Assembly (NCBI RefSeq): GCF_014218295.1
Contig: NZ_AP023287.1
Location: 4,898,001 to 4,962,000 of the forward strand
Direction of reading: 5' to 3'
DNA from: Mycolicibacterium litorale
GTDB lineage: Bacteria > Actinomycetota > Actinomycetes > Mycobacteriales > Mycobacteriaceae
Length of the DNA stretch: 64,000 nucleotides
Both the position numbers and the translations under genes were made by a program. Under the pieces are notes generated by a model. It was not told the origin of the DNA and ran no database searches. It saw nothing but the letters and a program-made list of their open reading frames with translations. Below are positions 1 through 10,513 of the stretch, piece by piece. How positions within the stretch are numbered: the stretch's first letter is position 1; every line of letters starts with the position of its first letter.

Positions 1-944
1 AAGCGCCTGCGGTAATCGGTCGGGGTCACGCCGATGATGCGGCGGAAGTGGTGGCGCAGCAGCGTGGCCGTGCCGAAACCGGACCGTTCGGCGATGCGGT
101 CGATGTCGAGGTCGCTCTCCTCGAGCATCCGGCGTGCGTCGAGCACCCGCTGGTCGGTCACCCACTGCATCGGCGTGGTGCCCGTCTCCTCGACGAAACG
201 GCGCGCGAAGGTCCGGGCCGACATGTTGGCCCGGCGGGCCAGCGTGCTCACGGTGTGCGGTTTGTCGAGGTTGGCCACGATCCAATCCAGATGCGGGGCA
301 AAGCGTTCCGAGCACCTGACCGGGATCGGCTGTTCGATGTACTGGCGCTGGCCGCCGTCGCGCTGCGGAGGCACAACCATCCGGCGGGCGATCTTGTTGG
401 TGACCTCGCTGCCGAGTTCACGACGCACCAAATGCAGGCAGGCGTCGATACCGGCCGCGGTGCCCGCGCTGGTGATCAGGTTGCCGTCGTCGACGAACAG
501 CACGTTGCGGTCGACGCGCGCGGTCGGATAGGTCCGGGCCAACAGGTCGGCGTACATCCAGTGGGTCGTACACGGCCGGCCGTCGAGCAGACCCGCGGCA
601 CCGACCACGAACGCGCCTGAGCACACCGTCAGGATGATCGAGCCGGCGTCGGCGGCGGCGCGCAGCACCTCCAGCGCCTCGGGCGGATAGCCGTTCCTGC
701 CCGACGCGATCGCCGGGACCGCCACCAGATCGGCGCCGATGAGGTCGCCGAAGTCGTGCTGGGGAGTCAGGTGCGCGCCGATGGTGGTGCGCACGGGTTC
801 GCCGGCCACCGGTCCGCAGACCTTGAAGTCGAAATTGGGCACGCCGTCCGACGAACGGTCGATGCCGAAGACCTCGCAGATGACGCCGAACTCGAAAACC
901 GCTAGACCGTCGAGCACCAGTGTCGATACGCTTTTCAACGCCAT
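1..944 (-). CDS. GlxA-family AraC-type transcriptional regulator (3' end cut by window edge)
   Basis: Reading leftward from an ATG at 944, the frame stays open to the window edge (about 314 residues), close to the usual 315-330 of the family, so only the last few residues are missing. The N-terminal half is a DJ-1/PfpI-like (class I amidotransferase-like) domain with the elbow motif VCSGAFVVGAAGLLDG followed by RPCTTHW. The C-terminal third carries two AraC helix-turn-helix units: a first helix region VSTLARRANMSARTFARRF and a second region around IAERSGFGTATLLRHHFRR ending VTPTDYRRR. Such proteins are cytoplasmic activators or repressors whose N-terminal domain is thought to sense a small molecule. 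The target is unknown. It is divergent from the small membrane gene at 1016, with about 70 bases between for both promoters. Family assignment is firm; function is not. Confidence 0.88.
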   Translation of the reverse strand, partial: MALKSVSTLVLDGLAVFEFGVICEVFGIDRSSDGVPNFDFKVCGPVAGEPVRTTIGAHLTPQHDFGDLIGADLVAVPAIASGRNGYPPEALEVLRAAADAGSIILTVCSGAFVVGAAGLLDGRPCTTHWMYADLLARTYPTARVDRNVLFVDDGNLITSAGTAAGIDACLHLVRRELGSEVTNKIARRMVVPPQRDGGQRQYIEQPIPVRCSERFAPHLDWIVANLDKPHTVSTLARRANMSARTFARRFVEETGTTPMQWVTDQRVLDARRMLEESDLDIDRIAERSGFGTATLLRHHFRRIIGVTPTDYRRR

Positions 945-1015
945 GGCAGCATATTAGCGCAAGATGTCAGTGCTGCCACTGTTGGCGGAATGTGGTTCGT
1001 CGAAAGATATCTGCC

Positions 1016-1279
1016 ATGAGTACAACATTGATCTCCCTCATCGTGATCAGCCCGTTCGCGTTGGGTGCGGTCCTCATCTGGGCCGCACACCGCTCCGGAA
1101 TCCTGCGCTGGAACGTCGACCAGTTCCGGGTGTGGGCACCCATGGCGGGTCGCTTCGACAGCCGGGGCGACGAGGACCGCGACTCCTACCGGATCCAGCA
1201 CGACCTCGACGCGATCCGGACCCGCTTCGAGGAGCATCCGTCCTGGCCGGGTTCAGGCGCGGTGGGTGAGCGTCGCTAG
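1016..1279 (+). CDS. Small single-pass membrane protein, function unknown
   Basis: An 87-residue protein starting at ATG 1016. One hydrophobic segment spans roughly residues 4-24 (LISLIVISPFALGAVLIWAA), followed by a charged soluble tail rich in Arg and Asp (RFDSRGDEDRDSYRIQHDLD) that may be cytoplasmic. No enzymatic motif is visible and I do not recognise the family. The reading frame extends upstream to 920, but that start would overlap the divergent regulator, so the ATG directly before the hydrophobic segment is preferred. Its 3' end overlaps the end of the convergent hydrolase gene by 27 bases. A real gene is likely because the predicted protein has a clean membrane-anchor-plus-tail design. 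Confidence 0.6.
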   Translation: MSTTLISLIVISPFALGAVLIWAAHRSGILRWNVDQFRVWAPMAGRFDSRGDEDRDSYRIQHDLDAIRTRFEEHPSWPGSGAVGERR

Positions 1280-2023
1280 GAACGCCTCGACCGCGTCGCG
1301 GTACACCCGTGGCTGTTCGTCGTGGATCAGGTGACCGGCGTCGGGAACCCGCAGATAGGTTGTGCGGTAACCGGTTTCGGCCATCCGACGCATCTGCCCC
1401 GGCGGCGTGACCGAATTGCCCGCCTCCAGCAGCAGCGCTGGCGCCCGCAACTCCTGCCACTGCTGCCAGTAGTCGCGTCTCCCCCACTCGGCGGCGATGT
1501 CGATCCAGTGGCGGCGCCGCCCGTGCAGCCGCCAGCCGGTGGCGGTGCGGTCGAACGCCTCGAGGAAATAACGGCCCGCGACCGGACCGAATTCGGCCAG
1601 CACCTGTTGTTCGGTCTCGAATTCGACCGGCAGTGCGTGCAGCCACGGCTCCCACGGTCCAGTGGTGCGGCCACGGAAGTCCGGCGCCATGTCCTCCACC
1701 ACCACCGCGGTCACCAGATCCGGTCGGTGCGCGGCCAGGCACCACGCGTGCAACCCGCCCATCGAATGCCCGATCAGCGTGACCGGGCGCCCCAGCGCGG
1801 TGACCGCATTGGCCAGTTCGGCGACGAAGTGCTCGGTGCTGATCGGATGTGGGTGGACGACGTCGCGGCCGCGATGCCAGGGCGCGTCGTAGGTGTACAC
1901 CGACCCGAGACCGGTGAGCCACGGCAGCTGACGCCCCCACGTGCTGCCGCGCCCCATCAGACCGTGCACCAGCACCAGGGGCGCGCCGTCACCGCCCCGC
2001 GGGGTCAACAGTCCGGAGTCCAT
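1253..2023 (-). CDS. Alpha/beta hydrolase (Rv3591c-like)
   Basis: A 256-residue alpha/beta-hydrolase fold protein. The oxyanion segment LVHGLMGRGSTWGRQL lies near residue 20, the nucleophile elbow GHSMGG near residue 95 (Ser nucleophile), an acid-bearing strand LLLEAGN near residue 198, and the catalytic His in DAGHLIHDEQP near residue 230. This is a serine hydrolase or esterase of unknown substrate, probably cytosolic as no signal peptide is seen. Length and position next to mhuD match M. tuberculosis Rv3591c, which anchors the synteny of the whole window. ATG 2023 is the natural start, 38 bases from the divergent mhuD start. Substrate cannot be predicted from sequence. Confidence 0.9.
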   Translation of the reverse strand: MDSGLLTPRGGDGAPLVLVHGLMGRGSTWGRQLPWLTGLGSVYTYDAPWHRGRDVVHPHPISTEHFVAELANAVTALGRPVTLIGHSMGGLHAWCLAAHRPDLVTAVVVEDMAPDFRGRTTGPWEPWLHALPVEFETEQQVLAEFGPVAGRYFLEAFDRTATGWRLHGRRRHWIDIAAEWGRRDYWQQWQELRAPALLLEAGNSVTPPGQMRRMAETGYRTTYLRVPDAGHLIHDEQPRVYRDAVEAFLATLTHRA

Positions 2024-2061
2024 GTGCTCATCTTGCCCAGCCCAAGCGGTAACCTGGCCGC

Positions 2062-2391
2062 ATGTCCAGCCAGAACCCTGTGGTGAAGATCAATGCAATC
2101 GAGGTCCCGCCGGATGCCGGTCCCGAGCTGGAGAAGCGGTTCGCCCACCGCGCGCACGCCGTGGACAACCAGCCGGGCTTCCTCGGCTTCCAGCTGCTGC
2201 GACCGGTCAAGGGCGAGAACCGCTACTTCGTCGTCACGCAGTGGGAGTCCGACGAGGCCTTCCAGGCCTGGGCCACCGGTCCGGCGATCGAGGCGCACAA
2301 GGGTCAGGCCGCCAACCCGGTCGCGACCGGTGCCTCGCTGCTGGAGTTTGAGGTTGTGCTGGACGTTGCGGGGTCCGGCGACAAGGGCTGA
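2062..2391 (+). CDS. mhuD: Heme-degrading monooxygenase MhuD
   Basis: A 109-residue ferredoxin-like-fold (ABM family) protein, nearly identical in pattern to mycobacterial MhuD (Rv3592). MhuD dimers bind two stacked hemes and convert heme to mycobilin while releasing iron, without CO. The residues known to matter are present: Asn11 (Asn7 in M. tuberculosis numbering), Trp70 (Trp66) in EAFQAWATG, and the heme ligand His79 (His75). The protein has four extra N-terminal residues relative to M. tuberculosis if ATG 2062 is used. It lacks a signal peptide, so it acts in the cytosol on imported heme iron. It is divergent from the hydrolase gene, and the following lpqF overlaps its 3' end, suggesting coupled translation. 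Confidence 0.95.
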   Translation: MSSQNPVVKINAIEVPPDAGPELEKRFAHRAHAVDNQPGFLGFQLLRPVKGENRYFVVTQWESDEAFQAWATGPAIEAHKGQAANPVATGASLLEFEVVLDVAGSGDKG

Positions 2392-3745
2392 CGCGACGCG
2401 GCACGCACGCCGGGTCACCGGCCTGGTGACGGCTGCCGCGCTCGTCGTTTCCCTAGCGTCCGGTTGCGGTGACGCGGGCACCACACCGGCCGACGCCGCC
2501 TACGGCGCGCACATCGGCACGACCACACCGCAGGGTCTGCGCGCCAAGCAGACCATGGACATGCTGAATTCCGACTGGCCGATCGGCGACGTCAACGTCC
2601 GCACGATGGCCGTCGAGGATCAGGTCGACCACATCATCGACGCGATGGGCAACCTGTGGTGGGACCGGCCCATCACGGCCACCGGCGTCGACATCGGCGC
2701 CGGCAGCGCCACCCTGCACGTCAAGACGTCCTACGGCGCCGCGCAGGACATCGAACTGCGCACCGACGACAACGGTCTGGTCGACCGGTTCGACGTCACG
2801 CTGCACCCGCCGGTGATCGAGAAGTGGGCCGACCTCGATGCCGTGCTCGGCGCATCCGGTGCGCGCTACTCCTACCAGGTGTCGCGGGTCGACCGCAGCG
2901 GCCCGGTCGGGAAATGCCAGCCGGTGGCGGGCACCAACACCGAGATGTCGCTGCCGTTGGCGTCGATCTTCAAGCTCTACGTCCTGCTGGCCGTCGCGCA
3001 CGCCGTCCAGGACGGCCGGGTCCGCTGGGACGACCAGCTGACCGTCACCGAGCGGGCGAAGGCGGTCGGCGCCTCCGGGCTCGAGGAACTGCGGCCCGGC
3101 GCGAAGGTTTCGGTGCGCTCCGCGGCCCAGCAGATGATCTCGGCCAGTGACAACATGGCCACCGATCTGCTCATCGACCGCCTCGGTACCGGCGCGGTGG
3201 AGCACGCGCTGGTCGCGGCCGGCCACCACGATCCGGCCAGCATGACGCCGTTCCCGACCATGCACGAGATGTTCTCGGTCGGCTGGGGTGAGCCGGATCT
3301 GCGCGAACAGTGGAAGCAGTCCGATGCCGAGGAGCGCGCCGCGCTGCTGAAGCAGACCGACACCCGCCCCTACGAACCCGACCCGGCGCGCACCCACACC
3401 CCCGCGTCGCAGTACGGCGCCGAGTGGTACGGCAGCGCATCGGACATCTGCCGGGTGCACGCCGCGCTGCAGGATGCGGCCGTCGGCGAGGCCGCACCCG
3501 TCAGGGACATCCTGTCGGCCATCCCCGGTGTGGAACTGGACCGGGCGAAGTGGCCGTACATCGGCGCCAAGGGCGGCAACCTGCCCGGCGATCTGACGTT
3601 CAGCTGGTACGCCGTCGACCACACCGGTCAGGCCTGGGTGGTGAGCTTCCAGCTGAACTGGCCGCGGTACCGCAGTTCGACGGCGGCGGGATGGCTGCTG
3701 GCGATGGTGCGCCAGACCTTCGCGATGGTGCCGGTCGCCGATTAG
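2366..3745 (+). CDS. lpqF: Beta-lactamase-fold lipoprotein LpqF (Rv3593-like)
   Basis: An exported lipoprotein of about 459 residues. A hydrophobic signal (VTAAALVVSLASGC) ends in a lipobox-like ASGC, so the mature protein should be anchored outside the membrane. The second half is a class A beta-lactamase/PBP-like serine hydrolase domain: SxxK as SIFK, SDN in SASDNMATDLL, and KGG where KTG is usual (GAKGGNLPGD). An N-terminal domain of the kind seen in LpqF precedes it. Penicillin-interacting but weak or no lactamase activity is plausible; the real substrate is unknown. No ATG precedes the signal, so a TTG at 2366 (or TTG 2354) inside the mhuD 3' end is the likeliest start; it is uncertain. 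The end converges on the phosphatase gene ten bases away. Confidence 0.85.
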   Translation: MRGPATRADATRHARRVTGLVTAAALVVSLASGCGDAGTTPADAAYGAHIGTTTPQGLRAKQTMDMLNSDWPIGDVNVRTMAVEDQVDHIIDAMGNLWWDRPITATGVDIGAGSATLHVKTSYGAAQDIELRTDDNGLVDRFDVTLHPPVIEKWADLDAVLGASGARYSYQVSRVDRSGPVGKCQPVAGTNTEMSLPLASIFKLYVLLAVAHAVQDGRVRWDDQLTVTERAKAVGASGLEELRPGAKVSVRSAAQQMISASDNMATDLLIDRLGTGAVEHALVAAGHHDPASMTPFPTMHEMFSVGWGEPDLREQWKQSDAEERAALLKQTDTRPYEPDPARTHTPASQYGAEWYGSASDICRVHAALQDAAVGEAAPVRDILSAIPGVELDRAKWPYIGAKGGNLPGDLTFSWYAVDHTGQAWVVSFQLNWPRYRSSTAAGWLLAMVRQTFAMVPVAD

Positions 3746-3755
3746 GCGCGCCAGA

Positions 3756-4307
3756 TCAGAGTGGGGTGCGCAGCGTCCAGGCGTGCCCGCGGAAATGCAG
3801 CACGGTCCGGCTGACCGGCGCGACGTCGATCCGCCAGAACGACCTGGCCGGCGCGTCGAGCGCGACCAGGATCGCCGCCCGGACGACCGCCGGATGGGTG
3901 ACGGCGACCAGCCGGCCCCGGCGGCTGGCCAGTGAGTCCATCCAGCGCCGCACCCGGTCGACGACGTCGACGACCGACTCGCCGCCGTGCGGAGCCTGCG
4001 CGGGTTCGGTGAGCCAGATCGCGAGCTCCGCCGGCAGCACGCCACCCAGCACGTCACCGCGCCACCGGCCGCAGTCGAGGTCGGCCAGCAGCGGCTCCAC
4101 CACCGCCTGCAGCCCGAGCAACTCGGCCGTCTGCCTGGTCCGCTTCTCCGGCCCGCAGTACGCGGCGTCGGCGGGGCCCAACTCGACGCACGCGTCGACC
4201 TGGCGGTGCCCCTGCGCGTTGAGGGGTTCGTCGGTGGGGAATCGTCCGGCTGACACGGCGTCGGTCATCGCGTGCGACACCAGGGTCAGCCGGACGACTT
4301 CGCTCAC
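3756..4307 (-). CDS. Histidine-phosphatase superfamily protein, last gene of the B12-controlled cbt operon
   Basis: A 183-residue phosphoglycerate-mutase-like protein. The first catalytic motif reads LVSHAMTD, keeping the phospho-accepting His but with Ser in place of the usual Arg of RHG. The second His is in VAVTHPAVVRA, and GPEKRTRQTAELL matches the conserved mid-motif. The start is GTG 4307, overlapping the cbtA stop in a GTGA quartet, so it is the third gene of cbtB-cbtA-phosphatase and should be co-translated. Being under a cobalamin riboswitch suggests a role linked to corrinoids, for example dephosphorylating a ribazole phosphate as CobC-type members of this superfamily do. That role is inferred from context only; general phosphatase assignment is solid. 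Confidence 0.85.
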   Translation of the reverse strand: MSEVVRLTLVSHAMTDAVSAGRFPTDEPLNAQGHRQVDACVELGPADAAYCGPEKRTRQTAELLGLQAVVEPLLADLDCGRWRGDVLGGVLPAELAIWLTEPAQAPHGGESVVDVVDRVRRWMDSLASRRGRLVAVTHPAVVRAAILVALDAPARSFWRIDVAPVSRTVLHFRGHAWTLRTPL

Positions 4308-5104
4308 GCCCGCAGGACCTCGCGGCGACCGTCGAGCAGGCGCGACGCCAACGGTGCGAACACCAGCGCGATCGTCGCCCACATCACGACCTGCGTCCCC
4401 AGCGAGGACAGCCGGAAGTCGTAGAGCACGTCGGCCGGGAAGCCCTCGTAGACGATGACGCCCGCGTCGTCACGAAGCGGACCGGGCGTCTCGTGGATGC
4501 CCGGCAGGACGAGCATCAGCAGCGCGACTGCGACGACGTAGGCGCCGCCGGCCGCCACCGCGGCGTTCCATGTCCCCAGCCGGTCGGCGAGCCTGCGGCC
4601 GAGGTACACCGCGCCGATCAGCAGCGCGGCCGACAGCACGACCATCAGCAGGTACAGCAGCGTGCGTTGGCGCAGCGTCTCGTCGAGGCTCAGCGCGGGC
4701 GGGCTCGCCGGGTACTTCAGCGACGGCACCACGTAGAGGCTCAGCAGCATCCCGCCGGCGACGTACAGCGACAGCAGGCGGGCCGAGACGTCACCGACCC
4801 GGCCGTAGGCGACGGCGAACACGATGGCGAACAGGGCGCCCATCGCCACGCTGAACGCCAGCATCCCGAAGCCCATGCCGATGTTCATCTGCACGGCGCG
4901 GGAGAACCCGCCACCCGCCTCGCCGTGGCTGTGTCCCGCCGCGCCCGCCCCGTGTTCCAGGGCCTCGTGGGCGGCTCCGACGCCCTCCTCGTAGGCGATG
5001 GCGGCGTCGATCTGGGGCTCGACGAAGATCCGCGCGAAGACGAAAGCGACCACGGCGGCGAGGGCACCGGCCACGAGGCCGCGCCCGATGATCTGTTTCT
5101 CCAT
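4304..5104 (-). CDS. cbtA: CbtA, cobalt transporter subunit (predicted)
   Basis: A 266-residue integral membrane protein with about five to six hydrophobic segments. The first follows the start (LVAGALAAVVAFVFARIF), and a His-rich external loop lies near residues 45-60 (HEALEHGAGAAGHSHGE), typical of CbtA, the predicted cobalt permease subunit. Other segments include LYVAGGMLLSLYVVPSLKYP and YLLMVVLSAALLIGAVYLG. It works with the small subunit CbtB encoded 28 bases upstream. Start is ATG 5104. The downstream phosphatase overlaps by four bases. Expression should fall when cobalamin is plentiful, through the riboswitch ahead of cbtB. Substrate (Co2+) comes from the family, not from direct evidence here. 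Confidence 0.9.
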   Translation of the reverse strand: MEKQIIGRGLVAGALAAVVAFVFARIFVEPQIDAAIAYEEGVGAAHEALEHGAGAAGHSHGEAGGGFSRAVQMNIGMGFGMLAFSVAMGALFAIVFAVAYGRVGDVSARLLSLYVAGGMLLSLYVVPSLKYPASPPALSLDETLRQRTLLYLLMVVLSAALLIGAVYLGRRLADRLGTWNAAVAAGGAYVVAVALLMLVLPGIHETPGPLRDDAGVIVYEGFPADVLYDFRLSSLGTQVVMWATIALVFAPLASRLLDGRREVLRA

Positions 5105-5132
5105 GTTGACTTGTCTGCCTTCTGCCGGTCGG

Positions 5133-5351
5133 TCAGTGGCAGGGGAAGCCGAGGAGGTGGCGGGCGTCGTGGACGAATTCGTGGATCACCGTGTTGTCGG
5201 CGCCGAAGACCGACGTCGCGCCCTGATCGAAGCCGACGAAGTACAGCACCAACAGCGCGAGGAAGGCGGTGGCCGACAGCCAGACGGCGGCGCGGGTGGC
5301 CGACAGGTCGATGGCCGGGACCCGGGTCTTGCGGGCTTGCTGAGACGTCAT
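5133..5351 (-). CDS. cbtB: CbtB, small His-motif subunit of cobalt transporter
   Basis: A 72-residue protein with one membrane segment (AAVWLSATAFLALLVLYFVG, residues about 21-40) and a C-terminal metal-binding tail HEFVHDARHLLGFPCH with four His and one Cys, the hallmark of CbtB. It should sit in the cytoplasmic membrane with CbtA and help deliver cobalt. ATG 5351 gives the normal length; the frame extends further upstream into the riboswitch, which rules out longer starts. First gene of the operon cbtB-cbtA-phosphatase. Assignment is firm although the mechanistic role of CbtB is poorly known. Confidence 0.92.
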   Translation of the reverse strand: MTSQQARKTRVPAIDLSATRAAVWLSATAFLALLVLYFVGFDQGATSVFGADNTVIHEFVHDARHLLGFPCH

Positions 5352-5392
5352 GAGGGTTCCTTTCCGGGATTCCGCGTCCCGTGTGGGGCGAA

Positions 5393-5460
5393 GCAGGCGT
5401 CGGGTCTGACTCTCACAGTGGCGCGACCGTTCTGGATTCTCACCAGATTCCTTCGCCTGC
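5393..5460 (-). promoter_or_regulatory. Cobalamin (B12) riboswitch, short form, in the cbtB leader
   Basis: On the minus strand the leader contains the B12-box CGCCACTGTGA and, just upstream, GGAATCTGGTGAGAATCCAG, matching the conserved core of cobalamin riboswitches. The core is closed by a perfect stem: GCAGGCG (5460-5454) pairs with CGCCTGC (5399-5393). At about 68 nt between the stem ends it is compact, more like the shorter cobalamin classes than full-length adenosylcobalamin switches. The 3' stem strand lies about 40 bases before the cbtB ATG. Expected logic from the family: cobalamin binding lowers expression of the cobalt importer. The ligand form and whether control is on transcription or translation cannot be read from sequence. 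Confidence 0.88.
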
Positions 5461-5523
5461 CGATTACATCGCACATCCTAAGCACCGGGTGCCGGATTCG
5501 CCCCCGCCACCCCACAAAAGTGA

Positions 5524-5555
5524 AACGGGCGGTCACCCGAAGGTGACCGCCCGTT
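5524..5555 (-). terminator. Hairpin terminator after clpC1
   Basis: A 14-bp perfect inverted repeat (5524-5537 with 5542-5555) around the tetraloop CGAA, 13 bases past the clpC1 stop. There is no strong U-tract, as is usual for mycobacterial terminators. It also separates clpC1 from the cbtB promoter region. Confidence 0.85.
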
Positions 5556-5568
5556 CCCGGTGTGTCTC

Positions 5569-8094
<2,526 letters not shown>

Positions 8095-8350
8095 CGGTGG
8101 TTACCTGCTCTCCATCGCATAGGTGGCGTACGCGGCTCAGAGGCACTGCACTGAACTGCGGTACACCTGCCGTCCACTCTATCGGGCGGCTGCACCGGGC
8201 GCCGTGGTTGGCGGTCCGTACCGCCATCGACTACCAGGGCTTGTCAGGACTTCCGGCACTGCCTCCGCCGCGCCGTCCGCCCTGTTCCCGCTGCTGACCA
8301 TGTCAACGCGGCACTGCCGAGATTCGTTTCCGACGCGGGGCGCCGATCGG

Positions 8351-8365
8351 TTCGCCACCAGCGAA
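8351..8365. promoter_or_regulatory. ClgR-type operator upstream of clpC1
   Basis: A perfect inverted repeat TTCGC-N5-GCGAA (spacer CACCA). This fits the ClgR consensus described for actinobacterial clp genes. It is 257 bases upstream of the clpC1 start and downstream of the lsr2 stop, so clpC1 is the natural target. ClgR activates clpC1 and clpP1P2 in mycobacteria; direct binding here is inferred. Confidence 0.6.
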
Positions 8366-8394
8366 AGCCCCCACCACCTGGTGGTGAGACACGA

Positions 8395-8422
8395 ACGGGC
8401 AACGCGCGAAGGCGTTGCCCGT
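8395..8422 (-). terminator. Hairpin terminator after lsr2
   Basis: Inverted repeat of 11 bp (ACGGGCAACGC at 8395-8405 with GCGTTGCCCGT at 8412-8422) and a 6-base loop, 13 bases past the lsr2 stop. GC-rich stem without a U-tract. Confidence 0.8.
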
Positions 8423-8435
8423 CGTCCGACCTCGA

Positions 8436-8777
8436 TCAGGTCGCGGCGTGGAAGGCGTCGATGACGTCGGCCGGGATCCGGCCGCGGGTCGACACGTTGT
8501 GGCCGTTGCGCCGGGCCCATTCGCGGATCGCGGCGCTCTGCTCGCGATCGATGGCGCCCCGGCCCCTGGTCGGCCCGGTGGCGCGGCCGCGGCGGCGTCC
8601 GCCGACGCGGCGTCCCGCCTCGACCCACTGCTTCAGGTCTTCGCGCAGCTTCTTCGCATTCTTGCTCGAGAGGTCGATCTCATAGCTGACTCCGTCGAGT
8701 CCGAATTCGACCGTTTCATCGGCGGTACCTTCACCGTCGAAATCATCGACCAACGTGACGGTGACTTTCTTCGCCAT
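8436..8777 (-). CDS. lsr2: Lsr2, H-NS-like nucleoid protein
   Basis: A 113-residue Lsr2 (112 in M. tuberculosis Rv3597c). The N-terminal oligomerisation part covers about residues 1-60 ([21 protein letters not shown]), a basic Gly/Arg linker follows ([14 protein letters not shown]), and the C-terminal DNA-binding domain ends with the AT-hook-like RGR in [14 protein letters not shown]. Lsr2 bridges DNA and silences AT-rich, often horizontally acquired genes, so it could silence the AT-richer block at 48.7-51.4 kb. A signature feature of mycobacteria. Start ATG 8777. The 115-base gap to lysS is AT-rich compared with its surroundings and presumably carries the lsr2 promoter. Confidence 0.98.
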   Translation of the reverse strand: MAKKVTVTLVDDFDGEGTADETVEFGLDGVSYEIDLSSKNAKKLREDLKQWVEAGRRVGGRRRGRATGPTRGRGAIDREQSAAIREWARRNGHNVSTRGRIPADVIDAFHAAT

Positions 8778-8892
8778 CAGTTCACACTGACCCTTCTACC
8801 TGCGCTTGGTGGATAGTTTTCGGCAACCGAATCTCGGCCTCCAATGTGCCATATGAACCTACACCATTCAACAACGCCCCAATCACAGAACT

Positions 8893-10431
8893 TCAGTTGC
8901 TGTGACGCCGAACTATCGGGAAGAGAATTGTCTCTCTAATTGACAGCCCGGTCAACGCCATCAACAAGCGGTCGATGCCCATTCCGGTGCCAGTGGACGG
9001 TGGCATCCCGTACTCCAGCGCGGTCAGGAAATCGTCGTCGAGAACCATTGCCTCGTCGTCACCGGCGGCGGCGGCACGCGCCTGTGCCTCGAATCTCTCC
9101 CGTTGGATTATCGGGTCGCTGAGTTCGGAGTAACCGGTCGCCAACTCGAACTTGCGGACATAGAGGTCCCACTTCTCGGTGACGCCCGGAATGCTGCGGT
9201 GGGAGCGGGTCAGCGGGGTCGTCTCGACCGGGAAATCGCGGACGAAGGTCGGCGCCCAGAGTCGCTCGCCGACAGTGTGTTCCCACAGTTCTTCGATCAA
9301 TTTCCCGTGGCCGTAGCCCCGATCACGCGGAATCTCCACACCGAGCCGATCCGCGATGGCCCAGAGCTCGTCGACCGGCGTCTGCGGCGTGATCTCTTCG
9401 CCCAGCGCCGCCGACAGCGACGGGTACATTTCCAGCGACTCCCACTCACCGTCCAGGTCATACACAGTGCCATCAGGCAATGGCACCTGACGGGTGCCGA
9501 TCGCCTCGTCGGCGACTTCCTGAATAAGCTCGCGTGTCACGACGGCGGAATCGTTGTAGTCACCGTAGGCCTGATAAGTCTCCAACATCGCAAATTCCGG
9601 AGAATGCGTCGAATCGATACCTTCGTTACGGAAGTTGCGATTCAACTCGAAGACCTTCTCGAAACCGCCCACCAGCGCGCGCTTGAGGAACAGTTCCGGC
9701 GCGATGCGCAGGTACAGGTCGACGTCGAGCGCATTCGAGTGCGTGACGAACGGCCGGGCGGCCGCCCCGCCGGCCAGCGTCTGCAGCATCGGCGTCTCCA
9801 GCTCGAGGAATCCGCGCCGCTCCAGCGCATTGCGGACCGCGCGCACCACGGCGACCCGCTGGCGGGCGATGCTGCGGGCCTCCGGCCGCACGATCAGGTC
9901 GACGTAGCGCTGCCGCACGCGCGCCTCTTCGCTCATCTCCTTGTGCGCGACCGGAAGCGGCCGCAACGCCTTGGAGATGATTTGCCAGGAATCGGCGAGC
10001 ACAGACAGCTCACCCCGGCGTGAACTGATGACCTGCCCGTGCACGAACACGATGTCGCCGAGGTCGACGTCGGCTTTCCAGTTGTCGAGCGACTCCTGTC
10101 CGACCTCGGCCAGGCTGATCATCGCCTGCAACTGTGTACCGTCGCCTTCCTGCAGCGTGGCGAAGCACAGCTTGCCGGAGTTGCGGGCGAACACCACCCG
10201 GCCGGCCACCCCGACGACCTCGCCAGTCTGGGAGTCGACCGGCAGGTCGGGGAATGCGGCGCGCACCTCGGCGAGGGTGTGGGTCCGGGCCACGCCGACC
10301 GGATAGGGGTCGCGGCCCTCGGCCAGGAGGCGTTCGCGCTTCGCCTGACGAATACGGAACTGCTCGGGGATGTCAGGGTCGTTCTCGGACGCATTGTCTG
10401 GCGCGTTGTCGCCGCCTGCGGTCGGGTTCAC
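8893..10431 (-). CDS. lysS: Lysyl-tRNA synthetase, class II
   Basis: A 512-residue class II LysRS. An N-terminal OB-fold anticodon-binding domain (about residues 65-175, with [20 protein letters not shown]) precedes the catalytic core: motif 1 near [17 protein letters not shown], motif 2 [14 protein letters not shown], motif 3 [12 protein letters not shown]. It charges tRNA-Lys. I place the start at GTG 10431 because the residues before it ([13 protein letters not shown]...) do not resemble the family and M. tuberculosis LysS begins near this point. The first 20 residues are acidic and low-complexity. It lies immediately upstream of lsr2 as in M. tuberculosis (Rv3598c). It lacks the membrane domain of LysX. 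Confidence 0.96.
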   Translation of the reverse strand: MNPTAGGDNAPDNASENDPDIPEQFRIRQAKRERLLAEGRDPYPVGVARTHTLAEVRAAFPDLPVDSQTGEVVGVAGRVVFARNSGKLCFATLQEGDGTQLQAMISLAEVGQESLDNWKADVDLGDIVFVHGQVISSRRGELSVLADSWQIISKALRPLPVAHKEMSEEARVRQRYVDLIVRPEARSIARQRVAVVRAVRNALERRGFLELETPMLQTLAGGAAARPFVTHSNALDVDLYLRIAPELFLKRALVGGFEKVFELNRNFRNEGIDSTHSPEFAMLETYQAYGDYNDSAVVTRELIQEVADEAIGTRQVPLPDGTVYDLDGEWESLEMYPSLSAALGEEITPQTPVDELWAIADRLGVEIPRDRGYGHGKLIEELWEHTVGERLWAPTFVRDFPVETTPLTRSHRSIPGVTEKWDLYVRKFELATGYSELSDPIIQRERFEAQARAAAAGDDEAMVLDDDFLTALEYGMPPSTGTGMGIDRLLMALTGLSIRETILFPIVRRHSN

Positions 10432-10513
10432 GGGGTGCCAGCTTAACGCTGGTTTCACCACTGCCCTGCACGCCGCGACGGCCACCGCAATGCCGACGCC
10501 TTTTAATGAACCC

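Larger units (their letters stand above)
8095..8435. other. 341-base intergenic region between lsr2 and clpC1
   Basis: No coding potential is convincing here. From right to left it holds the lsr2 terminator hairpin (8395-8422), a near-palindrome with arms CACCACC and GGTGGTG separated by one base (8372-8386), a ClgR-like box (8351-8365), and then about 250 bases of clpC1 leader. A ribosome-binding stretch (GAGAGCAGGT on the minus strand) lies just before the clpC1 ATG. Promoter elements were not resolved with confidence. Confidence 0.7.

Noticed and set aside
48..620. Plus-strand open frames at the left edge
   Set aside because: They lie antisense to the GlxA-type regulator, whose domains are clear, and have no family features.
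2453..4057. Minus-strand 534-codon frame across lpqF and the phosphatase
   Set aside because: Arg/Gly-rich shadow; it runs antisense through lpqF, which has SxxK and SDN motifs.
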